Shown here piece by piece: positions 1 to 8,406 of a DNA stretch of 64,000 nucleotides. Source of the stretch: Streptomyces cellostaticus (GTDB taxonomy: Bacteria > Actinomycetota > Actinomycetes > Streptomycetales > Streptomycetaceae); contig NZ_KQ948020.1 in assembly GCF_001513965.1 (NCBI RefSeq), positions 105,604 through 169,603 of the forward strand, written 5' to 3'. Within the stretch, counting starts at the first letter, position 1, and the number at the start of each line of letters is the position of its first letter. Below the pieces are notes generated by a model. The model had not been told where the DNA came from. It was given only the letters and a program-made list of their open reading frames with translations, and ran no database searches. A program made the translations under genes and the position numbers.

Positions 1-591
1 CCGCCCGCCACCAAGGGCGCCGGCGGCCACCCGGAGATCTGGGAGATGACCGAGGTGGCGGACCCGGGCGGCCTCCAGCTCCCCGCCGACGGCGTCATCC
101 AGCTCACCGGGGCCAATGGCACGACGAAGACGTACCGGCGCACGGCACGGACGTTCAACGACGGTCTCGGCTTCACCATCGCCGAGGGCGGCTACGAGCA
201 GTGGAGCTTCCTCAACCTCGCGCCGATCGTCCACCCGATGCACATCCACCTGGCCGACTTCCAGCTGCTGGGCCGGGACGCGTACGACGTCTCGGGCTTC
301 GACCCGACGGTGGGCGGCACCAGCAAGCCCATCGCGTACGACGCGGGCACCCCCATACCGCTCGCGCCCAACGAGCTGGGCCACAAGGACGTCTTCCGCG
401 TCCCCGGCGGGCAGATCCTGCGCGTCATGGGCCGGTTCGACGGGGCCTACGGCCGGTTCATGTACCACTGCCACCTGCTGGAGCACGAGGACATGGGCAT
501 GATGCGGCCCTTCGTCGTCATGCCGGCCGAAGCCATGAAGTTCGACCACGGCGGGGCGCACGGCGGCCACGGCGGGGGCCACACCGGCTGA
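1..591 (+). CDS. Multicopper oxidase, C-terminal part (cut by window start)
   Basis: The reading frame is open from base 1, so the gene starts upstream of the window; only the last 196 residues are present. They form the C-terminal cupredoxin domain of a laccase/phenoxazinone-synthase-like multicopper oxidase. The copper ligands are visible: HPMHIH (bases 232-249) and the HCHLLEHEDMGMM block (bases 469-507), which carries type 1 and type 3 copper residues. The protein ends in a His/Gly-rich tail, possibly an additional metal-binding extension. These enzymes couple oxidation of phenols, aminophenols or metal ions to reduction of oxygen to water. The substrate cannot be told from this fragment. 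The stop is followed after 11 bases by a convergent gene. Confidence 0.9.
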   Translation, partial: PPATKGAGGHPEIWEMTEVADPGGLQLPADGVIQLTGANGTTKTYRRTARTFNDGLGFTIAEGGYEQWSFLNLAPIVHPMHIHLADFQLLGRDAYDVSGFDPTVGGTSKPIAYDAGTPIPLAPNELGHKDVFRVPGGQILRVMGRFDGAYGRFMYHCHLLEHEDMGMMRPFVVMPAEAMKFDHGGAHGGHGGGHTG

Positions 592-602
592 TCCCGGTCA
601 CC

Positions 603-1337
603 TCACGCGGGTCGGCGCTCCACCCGGCCCGCGTGCTCGACCGCGGCTCGCGCCAGCGCCCGCACCACCGGGTGGGGGCGCGAGCCGTCGCCGGACAGCT
701 CCGGCTGGAACAGCGTGGCCAGGAAGAAGGGGTGGCCCGGCAGTTCGGCGACGCGGACCTGTCCGTCCTCGTCGTGCCCGGAGAAGCGCAGGCCGTGGGC
801 GTGCAGCGTGTCGAGGTGGCGGGAAGGGCCGTACGCGCAGAAGTACCGCTCGACCGTGCGCGCCGAGCCGATCACGGACTCGGCGAGCGAGCCGGGTTCG
901 AGGGACACGGCGGCCTCGTGACCGACCAGGGAGCAGGCCAGCGGCTCGATGAGCAGGTCCTCGGCGTCGGGGTCGTTCTCGGCGTGCGCGGTCCGGGCCA
1001 GTCCGCACACGTTCCGGGCGAACTCCAGCAGTGCGTGCTGGAAGCCGCCGCACGTGCCGAGGAACGGGATGCCCTCCTCCCGCGCGGTGCGGACGGCGGC
1101 GAGAACGCCCGCCTCGCTGCGGTACGGGCTGCCCGGCAGCACCCAGACGGCGTCGAAGCCGCGCACCGCACCCTCGGCCTCCGCATCCTCGGTCGGGATC
1201 CAGTAGGCGTCCAGGACCAGCCGGTCGCGCTCGGCGAGGGACTCCAGCAGGAGCGGGATCCGGGTGTGCGAGACGACGTTGGGGGAGCGGTCCCCGACGA
1301 GCGCGAGGGTGGCGGTGTGAGCTGCGGTGTTCGTCAT
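603..1337 (-). CDS. Class I glutamine amidotransferase-like protein related to CTP synthase C-terminus
   Basis: This 244-residue protein resembles the free-standing amidotransferase-like proteins annotated as 'CTP synthase C-terminal region-related (seleno)protein'. The nucleophile elbow is clear (FLGTCGGFQHALLEF). The usual His-Pro-Glu of the catalytic triad reads Gln-Pro-Glu (LFQPELS). From memory the same substitution occurs in this subfamily, so it may be a family trait and glutaminase activity should not be assumed. ATG 1337 follows CCAGG at good spacing; an in-frame ATG at 1346 has a weaker site. It is divergent from a LysR regulator with 93 bases between, a common arrangement for a regulator and its target. 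Function unknown. Confidence 0.75.
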   Translation of the reverse strand: MTNTAAHTATLALVGDRSPNVVSHTRIPLLLESLAERDRLVLDAYWIPTEDAEAEGAVRGFDAVWVLPGSPYRSEAGVLAAVRTAREEGIPFLGTCGGFQHALLEFARNVCGLARTAHAENDPDAEDLLIEPLACSLVGHEAAVSLEPGSLAESVIGSARTVERYFCAYGPSRHLDTLHAHGLRFSGHDEDGQVRVAELPGHPFFLATLFQPELSGDGSRPHPVVRALARAAVEHAGRVERRPA

Positions 1338-1430
1338 GCCGTTCATCCTGGGCGGCGCCCCCGGTTCACGTCCAACGATGATTCCTGCACGGTCGATAAG
1401 CGTTGCTGATGGAGTGGGATCCTGGTCCCC

Positions 1431-2297
1431 ATGGACCCGCATCTGCTGCGCACGTACGTCACCGTGGCGCGCCTCGCCTCCTTCTCCGCGGCCGCGCGCG
1501 AGCTGGGCTACACCCAGTCCGCGGTGTCCCAGCACATCGCCGCGCTCGAACAGGACCTCGGCGCGCCCTTGCTCACCCGGCGGCCCGTCACGCCCACCGC
1601 GGCCGGCGAACGCCTCCTGGAACACGTGGGCCCGCTGCTGCTGCGCCTGGACGCGGCCCGCGCCGACGTCGCCCGCATGGCCGCGGCGCCCGCGCACGGC
1701 CTGACCCTCGCCGCCACACCGACCGCGCTCGGCCCCGGCATCCTCGGCGCGCTCCCGGCCGCGGGCGTGACCCTGCGCGTCCTCACCCGGGACGAGATCC
1801 CGGCCGCCGTCGCCACCGGCACCGCCGACCTCGGCCTGGTCGATGGTCTCGCCGCCCCCAGCGATCCGCTGCGGCTGCCCGACGTGGCGCCGCTGACCAC
1901 GCACGGCGTCGCCGAGGAACCCGTCAGCGTCCTGCTGCCCGCCGGCCACCCCCTCGCCGGTCGCACCGGCCTGCGGCTGGGCGACCTCGCCGACGCGCGC
2001 TGGCTCGACGCCCCCGACGCGGCGCTCCCGCTCGCCCAGCTGCGCACCGCGGGCGGCGGCGGCGCCTTCCGCCCCTCCGTCCGCTACGAAGGCACCGACC
2101 TGCGCACCCTCACCGCCCTCACCGCCGCCGGCCACGGCCTCACCCTGCTGCCCCGCTCGACGGCCACCGGCGCAGCGGGCACGGTCGCCGTGCCGCTCAC
2201 CGCACCGCGGGTCGTCCACCGCACGGAACTGCTGCACGGCGGCGCACCGTCAGGAGCGGCCGCCGAGCTGGTCCGGCGGATGGTGGACGGTGGGTGA
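1431..2297 (+). CDS. LysR family transcriptional regulator
   Basis: A 288-residue protein with the LysR layout: an N-terminal winged helix-turn-helix (about residues 1-60, ending SQHIAALEQDLG), a linker helix, and a periplasmic-binding-like effector domain. The DNA-binding helix is typical (LGYTQSAVSQHIAALEQ). It lies head to head with the amidotransferase-like gene and probably controls it and itself from the 93-base gap. The effector is not predictable. ATG 1431 places the DNA-binding helices at the expected distance from the N-terminus, and MDPHLLRTYVTVA is a standard LysR opening. Confidence 0.88.
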   Translation: MDPHLLRTYVTVARLASFSAAARELGYTQSAVSQHIAALEQDLGAPLLTRRPVTPTAAGERLLEHVGPLLLRLDAARADVARMAAAPAHGLTLAATPTALGPGILGALPAAGVTLRVLTRDEIPAAVATGTADLGLVDGLAAPSDPLRLPDVAPLTTHGVAEEPVSVLLPAGHPLAGRTGLRLGDLADARWLDAPDAALPLAQLRTAGGGGAFRPSVRYEGTDLRTLTALTAAGHGLTLLPRSTATGAAGTVAVPLTAPRVVHRTELLHGGAPSGAAAELVRRMVDGG

Positions 2298-2439
2298 CGG
2301 GTGCGCGGCCGACAGCTGATCCATCGTTTCGCCTCGACGGCTATGACTACCCTCCGCCACCCTCCGGCCAGTCTCACTCGTTCGAGTCTCGTCGCGGCCC
2401 GGCGCCCCGGGTAGAGCACCACCCGGAGGCGAGCGAACC

Positions 2440-3003
2440 ATGGAACATACTGCGTTGCGTCCCAAACCGATGCCCGGCCAGGAGCGGGGGGAGGGCGACA
2501 CGCCCCGCCCCGCGCGGCGCCCGCACGCCGCGCGCCGACGCGGCCGGCGGATCAGGACCGTGCTGTTCGGGCTGTTCACCGGGACCGTCCTGGTGCTCTC
2601 CGGGGTCGGCATCGGCACGGTCGGCGCCACGGTGATCGGCATGAGCAGGCTGGCCGAGCTGCAACACCACGCCCCGCCGCCCGCCCCCTCGGCCCGGCCC
2701 GCCCCCTCCGCGTCCCCGAGCCCCGCCGAGGCCCGGACCGGCGCGACCGTGGGCGTGGAGGCCGTCGACGCCGAGAAGCCGGGCGCCCTGGTGGTGGGCG
2801 TCCACGTGCCCGGCCCCGGCTACACGGCAGGCCTGGTCCGCGGCGACGTCCTGCTGCACTTCGGCAGCACCCGCATCGACACGGCCGCCGACCTCGCCCG
2901 AGCCGTCGCCCACGCCCGCCCCGGAAGGGAGGTGACCCTCACCGTGCGCCACCGCAGCGGCGGCTACCAGCAGCTGACGGTCGTTCCGGGGGTGGTGACC
3001 TGA
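2440..3003 (+). CDS. Single-pass membrane protein with extracytoplasmic PDZ domain
   Basis: A 187-residue protein. An Arg-rich cytoplasmic N-terminus (residues about 25-38) is followed by one membrane segment (RTVLFGLFTGTVLVLSGVGIG, cut short here, about 39-65), a Pro/Ala/Ser-rich linker (about 75-100) and a PDZ domain (about 100-187). The PDZ core is recognisable from GALVVGVHVPGPGYTAGLVRGD followed by a DVLLHFGSTRI strand. No protease domain is attached, so it may be an adaptor that recognises C-termini or damaged envelope proteins. GGAGG lies 13 bases before ATG 2440. Neighbours give no pathway hint. Confidence 0.75.
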   Translation: MEHTALRPKPMPGQERGEGDTPRPARRPHAARRRGRRIRTVLFGLFTGTVLVLSGVGIGTVGATVIGMSRLAELQHHAPPPAPSARPAPSASPSPAEARTGATVGVEAVDAEKPGALVVGVHVPGPGYTAGLVRGDVLLHFGSTRIDTAADLARAVAHARPGREVTLTVRHRSGGYQQLTVVPGVVT

Positions 3004-3217
3004 CCGGGGCCGGAGTGAGGCCGAGCGCGTCCACGGACCCGGCGAAACTCGCTGGTCACCCCCCGCCCCACGCGCCATGATGGCCCCATGCCGCGCCAGT
3101 CTGCGCGAACCGCGCCCCTGGGACTTCGCGATCGGCTCGCGCCGCCCTGCCCGGCCGGGCAGGATGCTGCCCGAGACCGCTTCGCCCCCGCCACCTCGAC
3201 CGCGCCCGGAGGCCCGG

Positions 3218-4345
3218 ATGACCGGTAGTACGCCCGCGCCCTTCACCGCCGACGACTACAGGGCCCGTATGGAGCGCGCCGCGCGCTCCGCCGCCGATGC
3301 CGGCCTCGCGGGACTGCTCGTGGCGCCCGGACCCGACATGGTGTGGCTGACCGGATACACGCCCACCGCGGTCACCGAACGGCTCACCGTGCTGGTGCTC
3401 GCCCCCGGCCGAGCCCCCGTGCTGGTCGTGCCCACCCTGGAGGCCCCGGACGCCGAACACGCGGCGGGCGCGACCGCGCTCACCCTGCGCGACTGGACCG
3501 ACGGCAAGGACCCCTACGCCGTCACCGCAGCCCTCCTCGACGACCACGGGCGCTTCGGCATCAGCGACAACACCTGGGCGATGCACCTGCTGGGCCTCCA
3601 GCGCACCCTGCCCGGCACGTCGTACGCCTCCCTCACCGACGCCCTGCCCATGCTGCGCGCCGTCAAGGACGCGGCCGAACTGGAGCTCCTGGCAGCCGCC
3701 GGAGCGGCAGCGGACCGGGCGTTCGAGGAGATCCGGAAGGTTCCCTTCGCCGGGCGCCGCGAGTCCGACGTCGGCCACGACCTCGCCGACCTGCTGCGCC
3801 GCTTCGGACACTCCCAGGTCGACTTCACCATCGTCGGCTCGGGCCCCAACGGCGCCAACCCGCACCACGAGGTCGGCGACCGCGTCATCCAGGACGGCGA
3901 CATGGTCGTCCTCGACTTCGGCGGCCTCAAGGACGGCTACGGCTCCGACACCACCCGCACCGTCCACGTCGGAGAGCCCACCGAGGAGGAACGCACGGTC
4001 CACGACATCGTGCGCGCCGCCCAGGAGGAGGGCTTCCGGGCCGTACGCCCGGGCGTCGCCTGCCAGGAGGTCGACCGCGCCGCCCGCGCGGTCATCACCG
4101 ACGCCGGATACGGCGCGTACTTCATCCACCGCACCGGGCACGGCATCGGCGTCACCACCCACGAACCGCCGTACATGATCGAGGGCGAGGAACAGCTCCT
4201 CGTACCCGGCATGTGCTTCTCCGTGGAGCCGGGCATCTATCTGCCCGGCCGCTTCGGGGTGCGCATCGAGGACATCGTCACGGTGACCGAGGACGGCGGC
4301 CGCCGCCTCAACAACACCACCCGTGAGATGGTCATAGTGGACTGA
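3218..4345 (+). CDS. M24 family metallopeptidase (Xaa-Pro aminopeptidase/dipeptidase)
   Basis: A 375-residue cytosolic peptidase with an N-terminal creatinase-like domain (about 1-140) and a C-terminal pita-bread catalytic domain. All five metal ligands are visible: Asp233 (LDFGG), Asp244 (SDTTRT), His308 (RTGHGIG), Glu337 (VEPGIY) and Glu351 (RIEDI), the set used by prolidases and aminopeptidase P to hold two metal ions. It likely removes N-terminal residues before proline or cleaves Xaa-Pro dipeptides. GGAGG at 3208-3212 lies five bases before ATG 3218, so the in-frame ATG at 3077 is probably not used. The phosphotransferase-like gene follows after 53 bases. Confidence 0.9.
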   Translation: MTGSTPAPFTADDYRARMERAARSAADAGLAGLLVAPGPDMVWLTGYTPTAVTERLTVLVLAPGRAPVLVVPTLEAPDAEHAAGATALTLRDWTDGKDPYAVTAALLDDHGRFGISDNTWAMHLLGLQRTLPGTSYASLTDALPMLRAVKDAAELELLAAAGAAADRAFEEIRKVPFAGRRESDVGHDLADLLRRFGHSQVDFTIVGSGPNGANPHHEVGDRVIQDGDMVVLDFGGLKDGYGSDTTRTVHVGEPTEEERTVHDIVRAAQEEGFRAVRPGVACQEVDRAARAVITDAGYGAYFIHRTGHGIGVTTHEPPYMIEGEEQLLVPGMCFSVEPGIYLPGRFGVRIEDIVTVTEDGGRRLNNTTREMVIVD

Positions 4346-4398
4346 GAGACCAGGAGACACACCCTCGACGACACCCCGGAACGGCTACGGCGCGACCC

Positions 4399-5343
4399 AT
4401 GACCCAGGCACCGACACCCACCGCGGACACCGTCCGCAGACTGGTCCGTTCGCTGCTCAAGGAGAGCAGGGACACCGCGAACGGCAGCGGGGGACCCGAC
4501 GTCCGGCCCGTCACGGAGGGCCACGAGCACACCTGGTGGGTCGGCGGCCGCCATGTGCTGCGCCTCGCCCCCGACCACAACGCCGCCGTCCGCCGCCGCC
4601 GCGAACTGCGCCTGCGCGACCTGCTCCGCCCGCACGTGCCCGTCGCTGTCCCCACCAGCGTCGCCCACGGCGACTGGGCACCCGGCCTCGCCTACACCCT
4701 CGACAGCAAACTGCCCGGCGGCACCGCCGACGAGCACGACGTCTCCGCCGTCGGCGAGGCCGACCTCGCCGGGCTGCTCAGCGGACTGCGCGCGGTGCCC
4801 GCACGGCAGGCCGAGACGCTCGGCGTGCCCCGCAGCGCCCCGCGCTCCCTGGAGGCGCTGCGCCGCATGGCCGTGCACGCGGCCGAACGGCTCGCCGCCG
4901 CCGACGAGTTCGACGCCGCCCGCCTGCACCAGCTCACCGCGCCCGGCGCCGCCCAGCTCGCCGCACAGCCCGGCACCGCCGTCCTCACTCACCACGGCCT
5001 CACCGGCGAGCACGTGGTGGTCAGCGCCGACGGACGGGTCCGCGGCATCCTGGACTGGACCGAGGCCACCCTCGGCGATCCCGCCGAGGACATCGCCGGG
5101 CTCGCCGTGGCCGTCGGCTCCCCGGCCGCCGTCCGCGCCGCCACCCTCGCCGGTTACGGCGCCCGCCCCTGCCTGCGCGGCCTGTGGCTCGCCCGCTGCG
5201 ACACCGTCATCCGCCTCACGGACCATCTCGAGGGCCGCGCACAGGGTTCCCTGACGCTGCTGAGAACCCAGCTGCGGCGCGCCTGGGAACCGATCCTGCT
5301 GGAGCGGGTGACCGAGTTCCAGGACGAGGAGACGGAGCCGTAG
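4399..5343 (+). CDS. Phosphotransferase-fold protein related to macrolide 2'-phosphotransferases, catalytic loop altered
   Basis: A 314-residue aminoglycoside/macrolide phosphotransferase-fold protein. The C-terminal lobe matches Mph-type enzymes: GILDWTEATLGDPAEDIAGL contains the magnesium-binding Asp219. The Brenner motif, normally HGDLHPG(H/N), reads HHGLTGEH at residues 198-205, so the catalytic Asp is replaced by Gly and the preceding Gly by His. Either the residue assignment is shifted or the protein no longer transfers phosphate. It follows the M24 peptidase on the same strand and ends 7 bases from the convergent treZ gene. A resistance role should not be inferred without testing. Confidence 0.75.
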   Translation: MTQAPTPTADTVRRLVRSLLKESRDTANGSGGPDVRPVTEGHEHTWWVGGRHVLRLAPDHNAAVRRRRELRLRDLLRPHVPVAVPTSVAHGDWAPGLAYTLDSKLPGGTADEHDVSAVGEADLAGLLSGLRAVPARQAETLGVPRSAPRSLEALRRMAVHAAERLAAADEFDAARLHQLTAPGAAQLAAQPGTAVLTHHGLTGEHVVVSADGRVRGILDWTEATLGDPAEDIAGLAVAVGSPAAVRAATLAGYGARPCLRGLWLARCDTVIRLTDHLEGRAQGSLTLLRTQLRRAWEPILLERVTEFQDEETEP

Positions 5344-5350
5344 CGGCCGC

Positions 5351-7096
5351 TCAGGGCTGGACCAGCACCACGCACGACTCCCCGGGCACCTGCAGCAGCC
5401 CGTCCGGGCCCGGCGCCGCCACCGGCTCCCACGCGGCGAGGACCTGCGCCCGGCGGCTGCCCAGCGGGATCGCCGCCGCTTCCTTGCTCAGGTTGACCGC
5501 CACCCGGACGTCCCCGCGCCGGAACGCCAGCCAGCGGGCCTCCTCGTCGTAGGCCACCTTCGTGTCGGCGAGGTCGGGATCGGTGAGGTCCGGCTGCTCC
5601 CGGCGCAGCGCGATCAGCCGCCGGTACCAGGCCAGCACGCGCGCGTGGGGCTCGCGTTCCGGCTCCGACCAGTCGAGGCAGGACCGCTCCCGGGTCGCCG
5701 GGTCCTGCGGGTCCGGTACGTCCTCCTCGGCCCACCCGTGCTGTGCGAACTCCCGGCGCCTGCCCCGCCGTACCGCCTCGGCCAGCTCCGGGTCCGTGTG
5801 GTCGGTGAAGAACTGCCAGGGCGTGCCCGCCGCCCACTCCTCGCCCATGAACAGCATCGGCGTGAACGGCGCGGTCAGTGTGAGCGTGGCCGCGCAGGCC
5901 AGCAGGCCGGGGGAGAGGAGGGCCGAAAGACGGTTCCCCTGCGCGCGGTTGCCGACCTGGTCGTGGGTCTGGCTGAAGCCCAGCAGCCGGTGCCCGGCCA
6001 CGCGCGCCCGGTCCAGCGGCCGGCCGTGGCTGCGCCCCCGGAAGGCCGAGTACGTACCGTCGTGGAAGTAGCCGCCGGTGAGCGTCTTGGCGAGCGCGGC
6101 GAAGGGGGCGCGCGCGAAGTCGGCGTAGTAGCCCTGGGACTCGCCGGTCAGCGCGGTGTGCACGGCGTGATGGAAGTCGTCGTTCCACTGTGCGTGCAGC
6201 CCGAGGCCGTTCTCCGCGCGCGGGGTGATGATCCGCGGGTTGTTCAGGTCGGACTCGGCGATCAGGGACAGCGGGCGGTCCAGCTCGCCGGCGAGGTCGT
6301 CGACGGCCGCCGACAGCTCCTCCAGGAAGTGGCACGCGCGCGTGTCGTACAGCGCGTGCACGGCGTCCAGGCGCAGCCCGTCGATCCGGTAGTCCCGCAG
6401 CCACGCCAGCGCGCTGCCCAGGAGATACGCGCGCACCTCGTCCGAGCCGGGCGCGTCCAGGTTCACCGCGGCGCCCCACGGCGTGTGGTGCGTGTCCGTG
6501 AAGTACGGCCCGAACAGCGGCAGGTAGTTGCCCGACGGGCCCAAGTGGTTGTGGACGACGTCCAGGACGACGCCCAGGCCCAGTTCGTGCGCCCGGTCAA
6601 CGAACCGTTTCAGCGCCTCGGGGCCGCCGTACGGCTCGTGCACCGCCCACAGCGACACGCCCTCGTAGCCCCAGCCGTGCCGCCCCGGGAAGGGGCACAG
6701 CGGCATCAACTCCACATGCGTGACACCCAGTTCCGCCAGGTGCTCCAGACGCGCGGCGGCCGCGTCCAGGGTGCCCTCGCGGGTGTACGTGCCCACGTGC
6801 AGCTCGTAGAGCACCGCGCCCGGCAGCTCGCGCCCCGCCCACGCGGCACGCCACGCGTACCGCCCGTGGTCGACCACCGCGCTCAGCCCGTCCGGGCCGT
6901 CCGGCTGGCGGCGCGAGCGCGGGTCGGGCAGGACCGGACCGCCGTCCAGCGCGAACCCGTACCGCGAGCCGTCCTGCGCCCGAGCCTGTCCCGTCCACCA
7001 GCCGACGCGCTCCGGATCGCGCTCCAACGCGCGCGTGGCGCCGTCGCAATGGAGCGTCACACGGTCTGCCTGTGGTGCCCACACCTCGAACTGCAC
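5351..7096 (-). CDS. treZ: Malto-oligosyltrehalose trehalohydrolase
   Basis: A 581-residue GH13 enzyme of the TreYZ pathway. It hydrolyses the bond next to the terminal trehalose unit of maltooligosyl-trehalose, releasing free trehalose. An N-terminal beta-sandwich (MQFEVWAPQADRV) precedes the (beta/alpha)8 barrel. Catalytic residues are visible: Asp244 in GLRLDAVHAL, Glu281 in LIAESDLNN and Asp379 in SQTHDQVGNR. Length fits the family. Its partner treY is about 5 kb away at 12241-14610 and the debranching enzyme glgX lies at 16005-18113, all on the same strand but separated by unrelated genes, so they are probably not cotranscribed. Confidence 0.96.
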   Translation of the reverse strand: MQFEVWAPQADRVTLHCDGATRALERDPERVGWWTGQARAQDGSRYGFALDGGPVLPDPRSRRQPDGPDGLSAVVDHGRYAWRAAWAGRELPGAVLYELHVGTYTREGTLDAAAARLEHLAELGVTHVELMPLCPFPGRHGWGYEGVSLWAVHEPYGGPEALKRFVDRAHELGLGVVLDVVHNHLGPSGNYLPLFGPYFTDTHHTPWGAAVNLDAPGSDEVRAYLLGSALAWLRDYRIDGLRLDAVHALYDTRACHFLEELSAAVDDLAGELDRPLSLIAESDLNNPRIITPRAENGLGLHAQWNDDFHHAVHTALTGESQGYYADFARAPFAALAKTLTGGYFHDGTYSAFRGRSHGRPLDRARVAGHRLLGFSQTHDQVGNRAQGNRLSALLSPGLLACAATLTLTAPFTPMLFMGEEWAAGTPWQFFTDHTDPELAEAVRRGRRREFAQHGWAEEDVPDPQDPATRERSCLDWSEPEREPHARVLAWYRRLIALRREQPDLTDPDLADTKVAYDEEARWLAFRRGDVRVAVNLSKEAAAIPLGSRRAQVLAAWEPVAAPGPDGLLQVPGESCVVLVQP

Positions 7097-7270
7097 GGAC
7101 GGTTCCCCTTCGTCTGCTCACCGTGATGTAGCCCGTCCATCGTGCCGCGAAAGCGATCAATCCGCCGTCGAATCCGCCCTTTCCCGGCAGGTGTCGTGGA
7201 AGCGCACGCCCATGGCGGCCGTTTCCCCCGTTTCTGGACACCAGGGGTTCACTGTCCGACAATCACCAGC

Positions 7271-7846
7271 GTGACGTCGTCCTTCGAGTTCCCCACGTAC
7301 CCCGCGCGGCTGTCCGACGCGGAGCGCGACAAGGCGGTGCAGGTGCTGCGAGACGGCGTCGCGATGGGCCGGCTGTCGCACGACACGTTCGTGCGCCGCA
7401 TGGAACTCGCGCTCGCCGCGCGCCGTGCCGACGAACTCGCCGCCCTCACCGCCGACCTGCCTCGCGAGAACCGTTTCTCCCGCGTGGTCCTCGGCACCGT
7501 CGAGGCCGTCTCCGGATTCACCGTACGGCTGCGCCGGGCCTGGCAGGCCGAGCGGCTGCCCAAGCTGCTGCTGCCGCAGGCGGCGGGCGGCCATCCGCTG
7601 CGCATAGGCCGCGACCCCGCCAGCGGGCTGCGCCTGAACCACGAGACCGTCTCCCGCGTACATGCCGAACTGCGCCGGCAGGGCGGCATGTGGGTGCTCA
7701 GGGACCTCGGCTCCACCAATGGCACGACGGTCAACGGCCGCCGTGTGGTGGGCGCCGTCGTGGTCCACGAGGGCGACCAGGTCGCCTTCGGGCGGATCGC
7801 CTTCCGGCTCGCTGCGCACCAGGAGACGTTTCCGCATTCGAACTGA
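7271..7846 (+). CDS. DUF1707 and FHA domain protein
   Basis: A 191-residue cytoplasmic protein. Residues about 10-60 form a DUF1707 domain (RLSDAERDKAVQVLRDG, then LALAARRADELAALTADLP), a helical module typical of actinobacteria and SHOCT-like in character. Residues about 105-180 form a forkhead-associated domain with the usual signature: LRIGRDPASGLRL, SRVHAEL and DLGSTNGTTVNGRRV. FHA domains bind phosphothreonine, so this protein probably reads out Ser/Thr kinase activity. GTG 7271 is chosen because it opens directly into the DUF1707 domain; no good ribosome-binding site is seen, so a leaderless transcript is possible. It is divergent from treZ across a 174-base gap. Confidence 0.82.
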   Translation: MTSSFEFPTYPARLSDAERDKAVQVLRDGVAMGRLSHDTFVRRMELALAARRADELAALTADLPRENRFSRVVLGTVEAVSGFTVRLRRAWQAERLPKLLLPQAAGGHPLRIGRDPASGLRLNHETVSRVHAELRRQGGMWVLRDLGSTNGTTVNGRRVVGAVVVHEGDQVAFGRIAFRLAAHQETFPHSN

Positions 7847-7926
7847 CGCGCCACCGTGGGCCCGTACGGGTTCCGTTCGGGTGAGTCGGGGTGGGGAACG
7901 CGGGCCGCCGAGCCGATGGTTCGGGA

Positions 7927-8349
7927 ATGACGTACATCACCCGAGCGACAGCGGCCGCAGGCGCCCTGCTGGCGTCCGTCGGCCTCCTTGCCGCGGGCCC
8001 GGCCCAGGCGGCACCCCGTAACGCGTTTCCTCTTCCCGGCAACTGGCTCTACCTCTCCGCCACCCCGGGCGAGACCCAGCCCAGCAACACGCGCGGCAAG
8101 CTGCTGCTGTGCGACCCCGTGCCCCTGGGGTTCGCGCAGGCGGCCGAGGCCTGTGCCGAACTCGCGGCCGTCGACGGCGACATCGCGCGCATTCCGCACA
8201 GGAAGGTCTTCTGCCCGATGATCTTCGCCCCGGTGACCGTCCACGCGCGCGGGCAGTGGAACGGCCGGCCGGTCGACTACCAGGAGACCTACACCAGCAA
8301 GTGCGTCATGGCAGCGCGGACGGGACCGGTGTTCGCCCTGGACAGGTGA
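7927..8349 (+). CDS. Secreted subtilisin inhibitor-like (SSI family) protease inhibitor
   Basis: A 140-residue secreted protein. A signal peptide ends in GPAQAAP (cleavage about residue 28). The mature part matches the Streptomyces subtilisin inhibitor fold. It has four cysteines in SSI order (62, 76, 96, 126), which would pair as two disulfides, a CAELAAVDGDI segment, and a reactive loop CPMIFAPV that places Met98 two residues after Cys96, the P1 position in SSI. A Met P1 suggests subtilisin-type or chymotrypsin-type targets. SSI proteins are exported dimeric inhibitors that regulate extracellular proteases around aerial growth. ATG 7927 fits the signal peptide better than the in-frame GTG at 7891. 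Confidence 0.88.
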   Translation: MTYITRATAAAGALLASVGLLAAGPAQAAPRNAFPLPGNWLYLSATPGETQPSNTRGKLLLCDPVPLGFAQAAEACAELAAVDGDIARIPHRKVFCPMIFAPVTVHARGQWNGRPVDYQETYTSKCVMAARTGPVFALDR

Positions 8350-8377
8350 GCCCGGCTGTCGGCAGGCGGGTAAGACA

Positions 8378-8406
8378 CGGGCGGCGTGAAGGCCTCACGC
8401 CGCCCG
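8378..8406. terminator. Bidirectional hairpin terminator
   Basis: A perfect 12-bp inverted repeat (arms 8378-8389 and 8395-8406, loop AGGCC) sits between the convergent inhibitor and M14 peptidase genes and overlaps the stop codon of the latter. There is no long T-run, as usual for Streptomyces terminators. Confidence 0.75.

Noticed and set aside
603..2237. A 544-residue minus-strand frame spanning the amidotransferase-like gene and the LysR gene
   Set aside because: Only the part up to 1337 shows a protein family; the rest is Gly/Ala/Arg-rich antisense of the LysR gene.
4399..5343. A macrolide or aminoglycoside resistance gene
   Set aside because: The fold matches, but the catalytic Asp appears lost, so resistance cannot be claimed.
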